Origin: Magnaporthiopsis rhizophila
Lineage: Eukaryota > Ascomycota > Sordariomycetes > Magnaporthales > Magnaporthaceae
Direction: 5' to 3'
Assembly (NCBI GenBank): GCA_003049465.1
Contig: PYSS01000058.1
Span: 124,001 to 188,000, forward strand
Length of the DNA: 64,000 nt
This document shows, in pieces, positions 11,248-24,808 of this stretch. The position numbers were made by a program, and so were the translations under genes. Within the stretch, counting starts at the first letter, position 1. Every line of letters starts with the position of its first letter. The notes under the pieces are model-generated. The model saw only the letters and a program-made list of their open reading frames with translations. It was not told where the DNA came from and made no database searches.

Positions 11248-13530
11248 AAAAACCCGCTTTGGGTTGTATATTTTGGGTTTGGGGGTTCCTGGGTTTGCCG
11301 GGGTACTATTAATAGAAAAGGGCAACTTTTTATTATGCTTTTTTTGCTAAAAAAACTGTTATAAAATTCCGAGGTATTATTTTTTAAATTATATTTTTTT
11401 TATTTTATGCGGTATTCGATAAAGCTTTACCTAATTTAAAAGTTTATAATTTTTTTTATATTATATTTTTTTTTAACAAAAGGGGCGTTTTGAAATATTT
11501 GGTTGGGATTAGGGCGGTCCTGGATACCTGTTCGGTAAAATTTAATAAAAAATATATAAAAAATAAGGTGTATTTTCCAGTTTTTAAATAGTTTAAATTG
11601 CATTACTGTTTGGAAAGGATTAATTTTTTGAATATAAAATGGTTCCAGTATTTTGGAGTTAAATTTTTTTGGTTAATTGTTTAATTTTAATATATTATTT
11701 ATTTAACATAATAAATTGCCCTTTTATAAATATAAAAAAAGGTTTTTATTTTTTATCGGCCCAGTGTTTTATACGGTTTTTGGCTTTATTTAGGTATATT
11801 TTAACTTTTTGATAAATTTTAATTATTCAATAATTATAAGCTATGCTTATTAGGTTATATATTTTTTTAATAAGGGTAAATTTGCAATTATTGGGTAATA
11901 TCCATAATTAGTATAAAAAAAATAAAAATAATATTAGCCGAAATAATATTATTATATGCAAATTTGGTAATTAGAAAAAAATTAACCCAATTAATTATTT
12001 TGTAATTTACAAAAATTTTTAGGTATATTTCCAGGGTTTGGTTAAACTTTTTTATTTATTTATTTATTTAGGGATAACAAATAATGCTTATTTTAAATTT
12101 AATATTTATTAACCTTAAAATTTTTTTCCATAAATATGCCGTAAATTTAAAATTTCGATTTAAAATAATATCCAATAGTATATTATAAAATTGCCAGTAT
12201 TTTTTAGCAAAAATATAAATAAAATTGTCCATTTTTTTTTCTTTTTTTTAAAAGGTACAAAATATGCCATTTTTATAAATGGGTTTACCATTACCCAAAT
12301 AAAATTGCATTTTTGGCTAAAAAAAAGGTCCATAATAAGATTTATAGCTATTATTTTTTATAAAGCATAATATAATTTTAATAATTATAAAAGGCCAAAA
12401 AAGTATATTTAAAAACTTTATTATATTAGTATTTTAAGCAATTTTTTATATATTTTCGGACCGAGCTTTTAATATTTGGCCACCAAAAATAGCAGGTGAT
12501 AAGCTTAAAAATTTTGTTTATTTTTATATATCCGGCTATTTTGGTATTATATTCTGATTTCAGAATTTTTTATTATAATCCGGCCAAAACCCAAAAATTT
12601 TTTTAATAATAAAAAAATCATCCTTTTATTTTTTCCATTTTTATTAGGATTTTTAAATATTTTTGGTATTCCGGATTATTTTTAATTGTTTTTATTATTT
12701 TGGTTATAAAAATATTGGTTTATTAAATAACTGAAATATTATATAAACGGGCCGGGACCAATAAAATTAATATAATTTTTATAATTAATTCTGTTTAAAA
12801 AAAATTTTTTTTTATAAAATTATTATAATCGGCTGGTTTTTTTTTTTTCTCAAATCAATATTATATTAATCGGAATAATATATTAACCTTACCATTTTAT
12901 TTACCTAATTTATAATTAATTATAAACCAGTATCCTACAAATTATTATGCTTATTTTGCTTATTATTAATTAAAAATTTTGGCCATTATAAAATATAACA
13001 AATTTTAATAATCGATATATATTTTTATGCAATATTCGGCCCTTTCCAAATAATACCTTCATTTTGCAAAACAATTCATTATTATTAGCAGCTTTTTATT
13101 ATATACTTTGTAATTTATTTTTGCAAAAAACATTTTACAAAAATAAAAAATAACGGGATATATTTTTTTATCGTTCCTTTTTTGTAATAATATTATTTTT
13201 AAAACAAAATTAAATAAATTAGTTTTAATAATAACCGGCTTGTTTGGGTTAAAGTGGCATAATATTGGCAGATCCGTAAGGCTTGTTTAAAAATATCGAA
13301 AAATTTCTGCATTTTTGGGATTTATTACTATTAATTTTTCGGAAAAATATTAGTTATTATTAAAAATTTTACTATCCTTTAATAAACCGCCGGTAAAAAT
13401 TGGCAAACTTTACAAAAAATTAATAATTTTTAAATTATTATAAAGGTTCCCAGTTTTTAATAGTATCAATTTTATACTGGTCCATAAAAATGCTATTTGG
13501 GCCAATAATGTGCCACAAAAATTTCATTTC

Positions 13531-13755
13531 CTAAATTTCCCAATAATATTTTTTGGAAATTATCGCCAAATTATTTTTTGTTAATTTTCGAAAAATTTCC
13601 CGGACTAAATTATCATATTCCTTTTCCGTTTTGGCATAAACCAAAATATTATCCAAATAAAGCAAAAATTTTATATTAAAAAGGTCTATAAAAATATAAT
13701 TTATTATATTTTGAAAAGTAACGGGCGCATTAATAAGCCCTATTAATATAACCAT
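13531..13755 (-). pseudogene. Reverse transcriptase fragment of element B
   Basis: A 74-codon open stretch with the gypsy RT signature: GLINAPVTFQ, then the palm motif LLYLDNILVYAKTEKEYDNL. The catalytic YxDD reads YLDN (13,648-13,659), a G-to-A change of the second Asp, so it could not polymerise DNA. It is a fragment of a larger pol frame now broken on both sides. Confidence 0.9.
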
Positions 13756-14994
13756 ATATTCGAAAAGGCCATATTTGCATCGAAAAATAATTTTTCATTC
13801 GTGGCCTTCCTTTATTTTAATTAAATTAAAGCTAATTTTCAGATCGATTTTGGTTATTTATCAAGCATTTTTAAATTTATTTTAAAGCTTTATAATAAAT
13901 GGGATAAAACATCGGACTAAAATAATTTTTGCATTAGTATCACAATAATTTATCACCATTTTGGACGGTTTAATAAGATTTTTTTTGGCGGTAAATATTA
14001 AAAAAGTTTTGCAAAAGGCTATTAAATATTTTATTTATCCGGTTTCCAGGTTTTTCTAAATCCAGAATTTGAAAACCTTAAATTTTTAATGCTTATATTA
14101 TATATGGGCCCCCAAATAAATATAGCTTTTTTTTAAATTCGATAGCATAATTCCAAAATTAATAATCGGGCAAACATATTACCGCTTTATCCGATATAAT
14201 AGGGAAAATTTTTTTAAATTTATCGGGGATTACTTATCAGGCCATTTTTTTATTACTGGCTTTGGTTAATATTTTAATAATAGCTATAACCGCAAAATCG
14301 ATAATAAAAACCTTATTCTGGTTCCGATAATTCCGGGTTTTTTTTTTAATTATATTGCATAAATCGCACTTTGGGTAATTAAATCGAATATTTATCGGGT
14401 TCCCCTAAAACCCGAAAAATTCGTACTATTATAACCACCAATAAAAAAAAATAACCTTATAATCCGGCCCTGTATCCATAATTTCAAATATAATTTTGGA
14501 CTGATAATTTTGGTATCGAATGGTAATATTAGACATATAAACCTTTCCGGCCAATTATAACGGGGCATAATCATTTTTAAACACTGCTCGAGAAAATTTG
14601 CGCAGTTTGATAAAAGGTTTTATTTTTTCCGCAATTTTGTGGAAAATAAATATTATAACGCTCCCTGGGTTTAGAAAGGTTTTGATAGGTATTTTTTTTT
14701 AAACCCTGGGGCTGAAACTTTTATTATCATAACGGATTGGCAGCTTATCCTGGATTGGTTATCGGATGCTACAAATTTAAATTATTAATAATTATTATTA
14801 AATTTATCCTTCTTAAAAACCTTAAAAAGGGGGTTAGCAAAAATAACTGCAGCTAATTTGGGCTTTTTTATGGCCGATTTTTTAAAAAAAAGCGCCTTAG
14901 CAGGTTTTTTACAGATAATTTGTAGGATTAAAATGGATAAAATTTTAATTAATACTAAAAATAATAGTTTTTTGTTAATATCCTTTTTTGCAAA

Positions 14995-15036
14995 ACAAAT
15001 AAGGGTATGGTAATTAAAATTGCCGCACTTTCAGCA
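14995..15036 (-). pseudogene. Fossil gag zinc knuckle of element B
   Basis: A 14-residue CX2CX4HX4C frame on the minus strand keeps all three Cys, but the His position is Tyr (CAY to TAY) and position 2 is a TGA, likely from TGG. It is followed by FAKKD; element A has YAKKD at the matching place. Confidence 0.75.
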
Positions 15037-15318
15037 CGGACATTTGCTTTATTTTTGTTTATCGATATCGGTTTGCTTTATTTTTTTAAGGGTTTATTTT
15101 ACCGATAACCATATATTATTTTTTTTATTTCCAGGGATAAACTTTTTTTATCCCCCAATTGGATTTAAGGATTAATTTTGGCAGGTTTTGAAACTTTTAT
15201 TGCAGGGTTAGCCTGTATTCGAATGCTTTTGTATCAAAATAGGCTTGCTTTTTCCTTTTCCTTTTATATTCTCATTTTTTGCCGGTATTTTTTTTGTTAA
15301 GGCCTTATCGGTTTGCAT

Positions 15319-15685
15319 TTATTTATAAATAATGCCCGCTTTTTGGTAAACTTCCAGGAATTTTGCATCGTTAACGGGGATTTTTTTGGAAGAAATATAC
15401 CAAAATAATAATCCCATCGGGCAAAGTATTTCAGATATAATTTTGGAAAATAACTCCAATTTATTTGGTAATATGGTTATGCTAGTTAAGCTCGGTAAAA
15501 TAACTAATAATATTATTTTTATATTTAAAAGCCTGCATTTTATCAGCTTTTGTCCGTTCCTTATTAGGGTTTTTATAATAATCCTCCATAATAAAAGCAT
15601 AATATTTCCAGGTATTTTCCAAATTTAAGGTAAAAAAGGACCGTGCGCGGGTGGTATAAAACCGAAAGACCTGCCTTTTTAGCAA
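15319..15685 (-). pseudogene. Gag-like fragments of element B
   Basis: Two overlapping open stretches on the minus strand upstream of the zinc knuckle, in the gag position. The antisense reading of this block resembles the antisense reading of 30,240-30,551 in element A, which shows that the two regions are homologous. The protein is too altered for domain assignment. Confidence 0.6.
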
Positions 15686-18032
15686 GGATCCGATCCATAT
15701 TATTTTATATTTATCGCTCCGGAAACTTTTAAATATAGCCTTTATATAAATTATTACCTAAAATTATCAATTTTTAAATTCGGTTTTATTTTTATCAAAT
15801 TAGGGTGGTTGTTTCAGGTTAGCTGGAGGGTTAAAATATATTTGCCTGTATTATTTCAAACTGGGCCCCCTTTAGGGTAATAAGGTTTGCCGGGTTCCTT
15901 GGGGTGGCCCTCAGGGCGGTTCTTATAAGGGTTTTTCTCCAGGGCGGCCCTAGGGCCCCCTATCGTTTAAAAAGGGGTTATTATTATTGGGTGGCCCCGT
16001 TTCACGGTATGCAAAGGTATTCCTCAGGGGATCGGAAATAACTCCGGCCAACTGCTCTATAAAAGCCTATTAAATATATTCGTTTATTACCTGCATAAAC
16101 TTTTTAAAATGGTAGCAGTTTAATATTTCCTTATAAAATTCGTAATTTTAAAAGCCGAAAATGCCTTAAATAAATAAGCATCCATTTTTTTGATTGGTAT
16201 AAGTATATTCCGGAAAAAGATATTAATCTTGCTCTGTATAAAAAAAGCAAACAATATTTGAATAATGGAAATCTTAAACGGCCCGGCCGGTATTTTTTAC
16301 CTGAAAATAAAGGGTAACCTTACTATAACTAGAACAGTTTCGGTTCTGGATCGGTGGCCGGCCTATATTATATCCCGGTAAATCCTTATAAAGCAACAGC
16401 CCTATTTTTTTATTAGGCTGCTAATTTGAAAATTTATTCTTTTATAACGCCTTATTAGTATTTCATTTGTTTTTATTATTATTTAATATTTTCGAGGCAT
16501 TATTTAGTATTTTAAATTTGTTTTTTAATCGTTTTTGCCTATATTTTTATATTTGCCACCACTGATTCGAAACGGATATATATAACTATCAAAATTGCTC
16601 GGTAATTTTCCTAGGCCTGAATAATCTGGTTAAGGGCATATTCCCTAACTAAATCGTTCCGGGCTATTTTGGTTAAAATATTCCAAACTCCTTCCGCAAA
16701 TCAATAATTTTATTCGATTATATCTTTTTCGAATTTCCGGAATTATGCCTGGGTAAAGGCGATCTAATTTTGAACTATTTAAACCATCATTTAATAAATG
16801 GTGCGGATATTTTTGTATTATTTCCAAAATTTCCCGAATTACTTTTTAACTATTTTTAAAATAATAATTCGATCCGGGATACTTTCCCGAAAAGCCAAAA
16901 TAATAATATAACTAATAATAAACCCCTGGTAAATTTTCTTTAGCTATGCCTCGTATTATAAGTTCGGCAATATAACAGGATAATTTTGATCGGGGCTAAT
17001 TTGGATTAATTATCGCCCTCCGCCTTTTTCCCAAAATTCCTCGAAAATTAAAGGGGTGTATAGGATAAATATCCCGTTTATATCCATTATTAGGGTATTT
17101 TATTAATCCCAAATTTGGCTGGTGCTTCGGGAACAAAAGCTTTCTAATTCAAAGGACCGAAAAAATTCCTTTTATATAGTTTTCTGCATAAATACCTCGG
17201 GGGTTTTACCCGTGCTAATTATACTTATCAAATTATTATTAATTATAATAAAATTATTAATAAATGGCCGTTTATTTTCCGCATAAAAGGGCAAAAAAAG
17301 CAAAAAAATCCGGATAATTTTCCTGGCTTAATCCTCGTATATTTCAAACAGGATTTCCAGGTTATATTAAAAAGCAATAATAATTTTACCGTATTTTTTA
17401 ATAATTTCCACACTTTTCTGGATATCCTAAACAAAAATATCGCAACATTTATTAAAATCATCAATAAATATTATATTTTATAAATCCGCTTTTAAGCCGT
17501 ACGCCAAAAGGGTAATATTATCCACCTCCTTCCGGAATTTTTTAATCTTTGGTTTAAATATTCCAAAAGCATAATCAAATTTTCGGATAAAATTTTTATA
17601 AACCTCAATAAAATTATAAAAATTTTCCAAAATTCTTTTAGCAGTATCCGATACCATTTGTATCAGGGTTGCAAAATTTTATTAATTTTTATCCACTTTT
17701 TGTATAAAAAAATTTATAATTTGAATTGTTTCGTTACACAAGCGTATTTCGATAATATTAATAATGCATTTAACTTGTCCGTTTTGTTCCTTAAAGCTAT
17801 AAACCTGCTTTTCGGTGCTTTATTCCAAAAATTTTGCAGTTTTATATTATTGCTGGTCCGTTTTACCCAAAGCAATTTATATCGAATCAAAGGCAAGGTT
17901 AAAATTTTTGTTAAAAGTTTCGAATTTATCTTTAAAATTTTGTTTTAAGGCATATTATTCCCATTTAACTTGGGTCAAACGATTTTTGCCTATAAGGCCA
18001 GTTGCGGTGGGGAAAATAACAGTATCACTCGG

Positions 18033-18037
18033 ATCTT
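18033..18037. repeat. Left target-site duplication of element C (ATCTT)
   Basis: ATCTT precedes element C; the matching five bases after it (25268-25272) are ATTTT, a single C-to-T difference. Confidence 0.7.
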
Positions 18038-18531
18038 TGTTACAACCATAGCTGGCAGGGGGCAGAAGGGCTGGGGCTAACCCCCAGCACGATGCTTTTA
18101 CCCCGCAGTTATAAAAGCCAAGGGCTGAATAACTAAAACCAGAACGGTGCAAGGGGTTACGTAACCAGGTATTTACCTAATCAGGATTTGTGGATCTGCA
18201 GCAAAGCAACAAATTCAAAAATCTGTGGATTTGTAACAAAATAACAGATCTAAGGATTTATAAATCTGTAACAAAGCAATAAATCCAAAAAAATATGGTA
18301 CGGAAAAATTACAAATATATAAAGATAAAAATTTCCTATTATGTCGGATAATTTTTAATTAAAGCTTTGGCATTAATTAACCTAAATTAGTTTTAAAATA
18401 ACCCTTTAGGCAAATAATCGAAACCTTTATTATTATTTCAGTTTCCCAGCACAAGTAACCTTGTAAAAATTATACTATTTAGCATTTTTCCTAATATATT
18501 TTACCCTAAAAGCAAAAAACCATTTGTAATA
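18038..18531 (+). repeat. Left LTR of element C
   Basis: 494 bp, direct repeat of 24809-25267. It contains three 35-bp tandem units, and the right LTR has two, which accounts exactly for the 35-bp length difference. The outer part (18,038-18,190) is much less mutated than the inner part. Confidence 0.9.
18184..18288 (+). repeat. Three 35-bp tandem units inside the left LTR of element C
   Basis: Units start at 18184, 18219 and 18254 and share a pattern of GGATTTGTGGATCTG, then AACAAAGCAA, then ATCC-like ends. The right LTR has two units starting at 24955 and 24990. Confidence 0.85.
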
Positions 18532-19445
18532 TTTTAATTAATCCTGTTTAGTATTTACCAAAAATAATAAGCAATAGCAATTATATTAATCGCAGATAAA
18601 AAATTCGAAAATATTACTATTACGGGCAAACTATATAACAATTTTTCGGCGGCCATGCAAATATTTATCACGGAAATCGAAAAATTTAAAAAAGCTTAAA
18701 CTAAGCCCCATATTGCTGTTAAATTTTACAAATTTCCCTCGCCTAACAAATATAATAGGAAAAAAAATAAAATTAAAATGTTCCTGACCAAATGCAAAGG
18801 ATATTTTTTGTTTTATTAAAACCATTTCCAGCAAGAAAAACAGAAAATTGTTTATGCGACCATGCGCCTAAATAGTAAGGTTAAAAATTAATTCGAACCT
18901 ATTTGGTCCAACTATTTAAAAAGGCATAATAAGTTCAAAAAAAAACCAAACTGGTATTTGCCAATTTCGAAAAGTTCGGAGAAAAGGTTGCAAAAGTTTT
19001 CGGATAAATCGATAAAAAATGGGTGGCTAAAAGGGAGTTATTTTAATTTTGGCAAAAAGGCCCCGTATTAATTTATATTTCCAAATTTTAATAATTGGTT
19101 AATAAATTTAATTAAACGGAGGATACCAAAATAACCCAATTTTATTAAGGGTTAAAAAATAACGTGAAAAATAAGCTGTTTAAACAGGAATAACCTGAAA
19201 ATTTCGTTAATTATATTATTATGGCCGTTTGTATTAGCAATAAACTGTACAAATGTTGCTTTAAAAAAAAAGTTTAGCAAACCAAGCCAGTAATGCAAAA
19301 TAATAAAGCTAACCAAAAAAAGGCAAAATAATAATAATTTACGGCTTATAATATATATTCTGAACCTATAAATTTTAATATTGGAGCTATATACCAGTAA
19401 AAAAAATAAAAATATATTAGGTTTAAAAATTTAAAGGATGGGAAA

Positions 19446-19487
19446 TATTTTAAATATGGGAAAAAAGAATATATTAAAAAAGATTAT
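19446..19487 (+). pseudogene. Fossil gag zinc knuckle of element C
   Basis: Exact CX2CX4HX4C spacing, but all four zinc ligands are Tyr (TAT). Flanking residues (Phe-Lys, Gly-Lys-Lys, Ile-Lys-Lys-Asp, then Pro) are those usual around retroviral-type knuckles. TGC/TGT to TAT and CAT to TAT are the transitions RIP makes. Confidence 0.8.
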
Positions 19488-21549
19488 CCGTAAAAAAACT
19501 GATAAACGGTTATTTTTTGCTAAAAAAGTGCGCAAAAAAAACAAACCTATAATTCCGGTTTTACCCAAAACAATATAATAAGCAAAAAAAAAGCCTATAT
19601 TTCGGAGCATTATTTAGCTGGATTTATTATTTTAATAAAAATTGTATAATTTATTATTTTGATAAAAATATTACAGGGTATTACCCAAAATAATAAATCG
19701 TTGCAATATAATAAATTAACCAATCCTGGTTCGGTAACCGAGGAAAAGTTGGGATAAGTACCGATCTTATAATATTCGAAAAAAAAATAACGCAACAGTG
19801 CACATTTTGGAAAAATTTAAAAAATTAGTTTAATGCAAAAGCATATCGGATATTTCGGTTAATAATTTTGAGGAAAATTTAAATATAAATATAAAAATGG
19901 AACAGTTTTTGGGCCAGATATATTTGATACAAACCCAGAAAAAAAAATCAAACCTAATAATATTTAAAAAAACCACAAAAACGGACCCCAGCAATAAAAA
20001 ATTTAACAAATAATAATAATAATATATTATTAATTTTAAAAAATTCCAGCAAAAATTTGATTAGTAATTAATTAATATAAAAAAATAACCTTTTATAACC
20101 AAAAAAAAAAATACGAAAAGTGTATACCTTATTTAGGTTTTTGGAAATAAATCGATAATTTTGGGATCAGCCCAAACCTATCGGTAATTTAATATGCAAA
20201 AAACCGGTGCAAAATAATAAAAAAAGCTTTTGAATTAATTAAAAAATAATTAATTGGTTATTTATTACGGGGCATTATTCGAAAATATTCCGAACCTGAA
20301 CCAGCGATTAGCACGGCCATATATATTAAATTATAAAAATATAAACCCTAATGCGGGCTATTATAACGAGCTTTTTTGGGCCAAATGCTTATATAATAAT
20401 TGCTGGTAATATATAACCAAAAAACTGAAACACGATTTATTTTCACGAAAAAAAGGAAAAAAACCAATATAATACCCATAATAAAAATACCAGTTTTCAA
20501 AATGGTGGATAACAAAAATAAACTATAAAAATTTTGCAATAATTTTCGAGCTATTACTAGCATACCTTATAATATGTTTAGCAAAAATCCTAATATACCA
20601 AATATACAGGAAACCGGAATATAAGGTATATATAAAAAAAAAAAGCAAAGGCCTGGACGGATAGGTTTGCCCGATTAATAAAAGCAATCGAGGCCCAAAA
20701 ATAAATGCCCCAAGCAAAAAATTAAAAAATTTACCCAAAAATAAGGCACGGGTAAAATAATAACCAGCAAAATCCCTAACAATAATAATTACCGACCAGT
20801 ATAAATATATTAGGATAATAATATATTGAAAAAGATAAAAAATAAAAATTATAATCGATTACGGAGCCCAAAAAAATTATTTTTCGTTAAAAGCGGTAAA
20901 AAGGTACGGTATTCCGATATATTAAAAAAAAGAACCATATAATTTTATAATAATAAAATAAAAGCCAATTACATTTAACAAAAGAAAAATTAATATTAAA
21001 ACTGATTAATTTAAATTTTAACTTTTGGAAAAAATTTGCAAAATAATTCTGAATATTATAAATATAAAAGGGGAAAATCTGATTTTAAGCCTTCCATAAC
21101 TTAAAAAGTATAATCCTTTAATAAATTGGATTACCGAACAGATTTAATGGAGAAAATTATTATTAATTAACAGGGAAGCCCAATAATTACAGGTTCCGGA
21201 TAATAAAAAACGAACACCAAAAAGGGCAGTTGCAACGGCGGCAAAATTTGGCAATTAACCCTGGTAAACTGCACCAACCGAAACGCTAATAAACACAAAT
21301 ACAAACAAACCCAACAAGCAAAAAATTACCAAAAAAGGATTTAAAAACGTTTCTGAAAAATACCATAAATATTGGAAACTGTTCCAAAAAAATTTAAAAA
21401 TAGTATTACCAAAATATAAATTATTTAATTATAAGATTAAGCTTAAACCGGGAGCATAATTTAAATATTAAAAGTTATACCGATTAAACCTTTGATAGGA
21501 AAAGCTATTACAGGAATAGCTCGAGAAAAAAATCAAAAAGGGATTTATC

Positions 21550-22100
21550 AAACCTTCCGACTCCCCTATGGGATATAGGATTTTATTTATTCCCAAAAAA
21601 AACAGGAAAAAACGGATATATATCGATTACCGTTTGTTAAATTAAAAAATAATAAAAGATCGGTATTTTTTATTTTTGATTAATAAGCTTAAAAATAGGC
21701 TCGGGAAAAACCGATAGTTTACAGCCCTAAATTTATGCAAAACTTATGGCTTGTTAAAAATTAAAAAAAGGGATAAATGGAAAACCGCTTTTTGGACCAA
21801 GCTTAAAATTTTCGAGTTACTGGTAATAATTTTTGAGCTTATTAATGCACCAGCCACATTTCAGCAAATAATTAACCATATATTATAAAAATACCTCGAT
21901 ATTTTTACCCTTATATATTTGAACAATATTTTGATCTTTTTAAAAATGCTGGAAAAATATAAATAATATATGTACAAAATATTGCAAAAATTGCAAAATA
22001 CAAAACTTTTGGTTAATTTGGATAAATATATATGCTATTTTTTAAAGGTGGTTTTTCTCGGGTTTGTTATTAAACAAAAAAAAGTTCGGATGGAACCCAA
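21550..22100 (+). pseudogene. Reverse transcriptase remains of element C
   Basis: The frame shows ELINAPATFQQIINHIL, a stop, then KYLDIFTLIYLNNILIF. The catalytic YxDD motif reads YLNN (21,916-21,927), both Asp codons changed to Asn by G-to-A. Several in-frame TAA and TAG codons are present. Confidence 0.88.
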
Positions 22101-23842
22101 AAAGGTACAAACGGTAAAAAATTAGCCTGTATCTACCACGGTTAAAAAAATATAAAGCTTTTTAAAATTCCTAAATTTTTACCGAAAATTTATCCAAAAT
22201 TTTAACAAAAAGGTTATATTATTTATAAATTTTACCAAAAATAATACCCAGTTTTATTGGAGAATATAAAAATAAATAGCTTTCAAATTGCTAAAAAAAA
22301 GCTATTATTTAAATATTGGTATTAGAAATACCAAACCCAGAAAAATTTTTCAAGGTTAAAATTGATACGTTAAATTTTGCTATTAAGGGATAACTGAAAT
22401 AGCAAAACGATTAAAAAAGGTTGCACTTTTGTGCATTTTTTTCGCAAAAATTAAATAAATTTAAGCTAAATTATCAAATTTATAATAAAAAACTTTTTGT
22501 TATTATTAAAGTTTTGGAAAAATGAAAGGTGTATTTATACAAAACCAATCACCAAATTGTGGTATATATCGATTATAAAAACCTGTTATAATTTATTATT
22601 AGCCAAATGCTAAATAAAAAATAAATCCGATAAAGCTAATTTTTTTAAAATTATAATTTTCGAATTAAGGTTAGGAAAGGGTTAAAAAATGGCCAAATAA
22701 ATATTTTAAACCGTTAATCGGATTATTAGGTGGATATGCTACCAAAAATATGCGCAATTTTGGCCAAAGGACCAAACGGATCCCTGATTCCAGTATAACG
22801 GGCATTGGCCAAAATAACCCGATAAAAAAGCTGGATCTTAAAAAATATCCAGCAGGTTTATAACCAAATGGTTAATAAATATTAAAGGGTTATTAAAACC
22901 TGAAAAAAGCTTTAATAATATTACGGGTTTATAAAAATTTATGCCAAAGTACAAAATGCAATTAAAAATTACAAAAATTATATAAAAAATAAAACCAGCA
23001 GGTATAAACCTTATAATTTATTGCAACCTTTGCCAGTATTTAATAAAATATGGCAAAAAGTTACGGCGGATTTTATTACAGGGCTATTTAAATTAAAAAA
23101 ACCTTTTATAAATATTTAATATAATAATATTATGGTAATAATCAATTAATTTACCAAATATATTATATACCTGCCATTTAAGGAAAATGCAAAAGTTATA
23201 AACCTAATTTATATTTTTATTCGAAATATAATTGCAAAATACAAAATACCAAAATGCATAATCTTAAACCGAAACAAATTATTTAATAGCAAATTTTGGA
23301 AATAATTTATAACAAATTTAGGCGCAAAATATGCCTTTTTCACAATTTATTATCTTTAAACGGATAAATAAATAAAACAAATAAATCAAATTATAAAATA
23401 ATATTTATATTATTTTATTAATTATAAATAAAATAATTGGGTATAATTATTTTTTATAGCATAATTTGCATATAATAATTTAATATATAAAAGCACAGAA
23501 ATTATATCGTTTTATACAAATTATAAATATATACTTATGGTATATAAAAAATTTAAGGCAGAACTATATACCCTAGCAGCAAAAATACAGGTAAAAAAAT
23601 TTACCAAATTATACAAAAACCTCCAGGTAAAACTAAAAGAATTATAACAGTGCATATTTATACAGGCCAATAAAAAAAGGATCAAAAAACCAACTTTTAA
23701 AAAGGGGAATAATATTTATTTTTTTCGATGCAATATTAAAATAAAACAACCAAATAATAAATTAAACCATAAAAAATTGGAATCGTTTAAAATTTTAAAA
23801 AAAATTTCCGATATTAATTATAAATTTTAACTGCTACCAATT

Positions 23843-24136
23843 ATGTATAACCATCCGATTTTTTATATAAATTTGCTCGAACCAGCACTATTAGGGTTTA
23901 AAAATAATAAATTAATAAAAATTAACCCAAAACAAAAATACAAAATCGAAAAATTTTTGGATAAAAATATTATTAATAAAATTAAGTATTATTTGGTTAA
24001 ATGGGCAAAATATAAAATCGAAAAAAACATTTGGAAAAAAAAAATAAACCTAAAAGGTGCATTAAAAATTTTCGAGAAATACCGGCAAAAAACCTTTGGA
24101 AAAAAATTAATACCAGTGCCAAAATTTGGATTTTAA
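23843..24136 (+). pseudogene. C-terminal integrase/chromodomain fragment of element C
   Basis: A 97-codon open stretch. Its C-terminal half follows the chromodomain pattern: YKIEKFLDKNIINK, then YYLVKWAKYKIEKNIW, then the helix-like end. Several Glu and Gly positions of the family read Lys or Glu, consistent with G-to-A change. It is the end of pol, preceding the 3' non-pol part of the element. Confidence 0.85.
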
Positions 24137-24279
24137 TTTAAAATACCAATATTAAAATAATTTAGCTGATTAAAGCAAAATTAGCAGATTAAAATTGGGG
24201 TTAACCCTATAATTAGCCCAATTTGAAAATAATAAAAAAAAGTCGGAAATTAGCAGGTTTGGAAAAGCAACAGGGGCCT

Positions 24280-24640
24280 AAACGGCCGCCTTTTCGGCCT
24301 TTTCCTGTTTAATTTGCTTCAGCTCCTTAATATTATCGATTTTGCAACAAACAGTATGCATTATTTTTTTTAACCATATTTATTTTTATTATCGCAAATA
24401 AAAATTTTTTTTTTCCGCTTTTTCCAGCTTGGTTTCCAGCTTATTATATTGAATTATAATATTTCGAAGCTTGGCAAATAAAAGGTTTAGAATATTGCAA
24501 TCAGAACGGTTAATATAAAAGCATTTTATGCACCGAGAAAAATCCTAAAAAAAGGCCGTATATAAGGCGCGATCCAAAAATTCGCAATAAAAATAGGAAA
24601 GTATATTAAAAAAACGAAAAAAAATAGCAGCTAAAAGCCT
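24280..24640 (-). pseudogene. Possible antisense Cys-rich, coiled-coil ORF remnant at the 3' end of element C
   Basis: On the strand opposite to pol, one frame from about 24,600 down to 24,410 holds a Cys-x2-Cys cluster (RCIKC, then a later Cys) and then a Lys/Glu/Leu helix (NKLETKLEKAEKK) with only one internal stop. Antisense ORFs coding for Cys-rich proteins with a coiled coil occur at the 3' end of some fungal gypsy elements; I infer that this is one. Sequence damage makes this uncertain. Confidence 0.35.
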
Positions 24641-24792
24641 TTTGCAGTGAAGGATTTTTTTAGCAAAACGGTATTTTTGCACCCGACCAAATATTTTGTT
24701 AAAAAAAAGGGGGACAAAAAATAACGAGGAAAAAAAGTACTTATTACTAATAAAAGGATAGGGCTACAAATATGGCCAAAAAAATTTGGCCT

Positions 24793-24803
24793 AAAAAGGG
24801 AAA
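24793..24803 (+). other. Candidate polypurine tract of element C
   Basis: Eleven purines (five A, GGG, three A) end five bases before the right LTR on the coding strand. Confidence 0.45.
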
Positions 24804-24808
24804 CCTGA

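Larger units (their letters stand above)
11231..18037 (-). other. AT-rich RIP-damaged interior of element B
   Basis: About 6.8 kb of very AT-rich sequence with stops in all frames. Apart from the gag, zinc-knuckle and RT fragments listed separately, and integrase-like remains near 11,700-11,850 on the minus strand, nothing else can be assigned. Confidence 0.85.

Noticed and set aside
15386..15628. Plus-strand ORF of 80 codons in element B (and its homologue at 30,240-30,551 in A) as a gene
   Set aside because: Both are antisense to the gag region of their elements; the similarity between them reflects gag homology on the minus strand.
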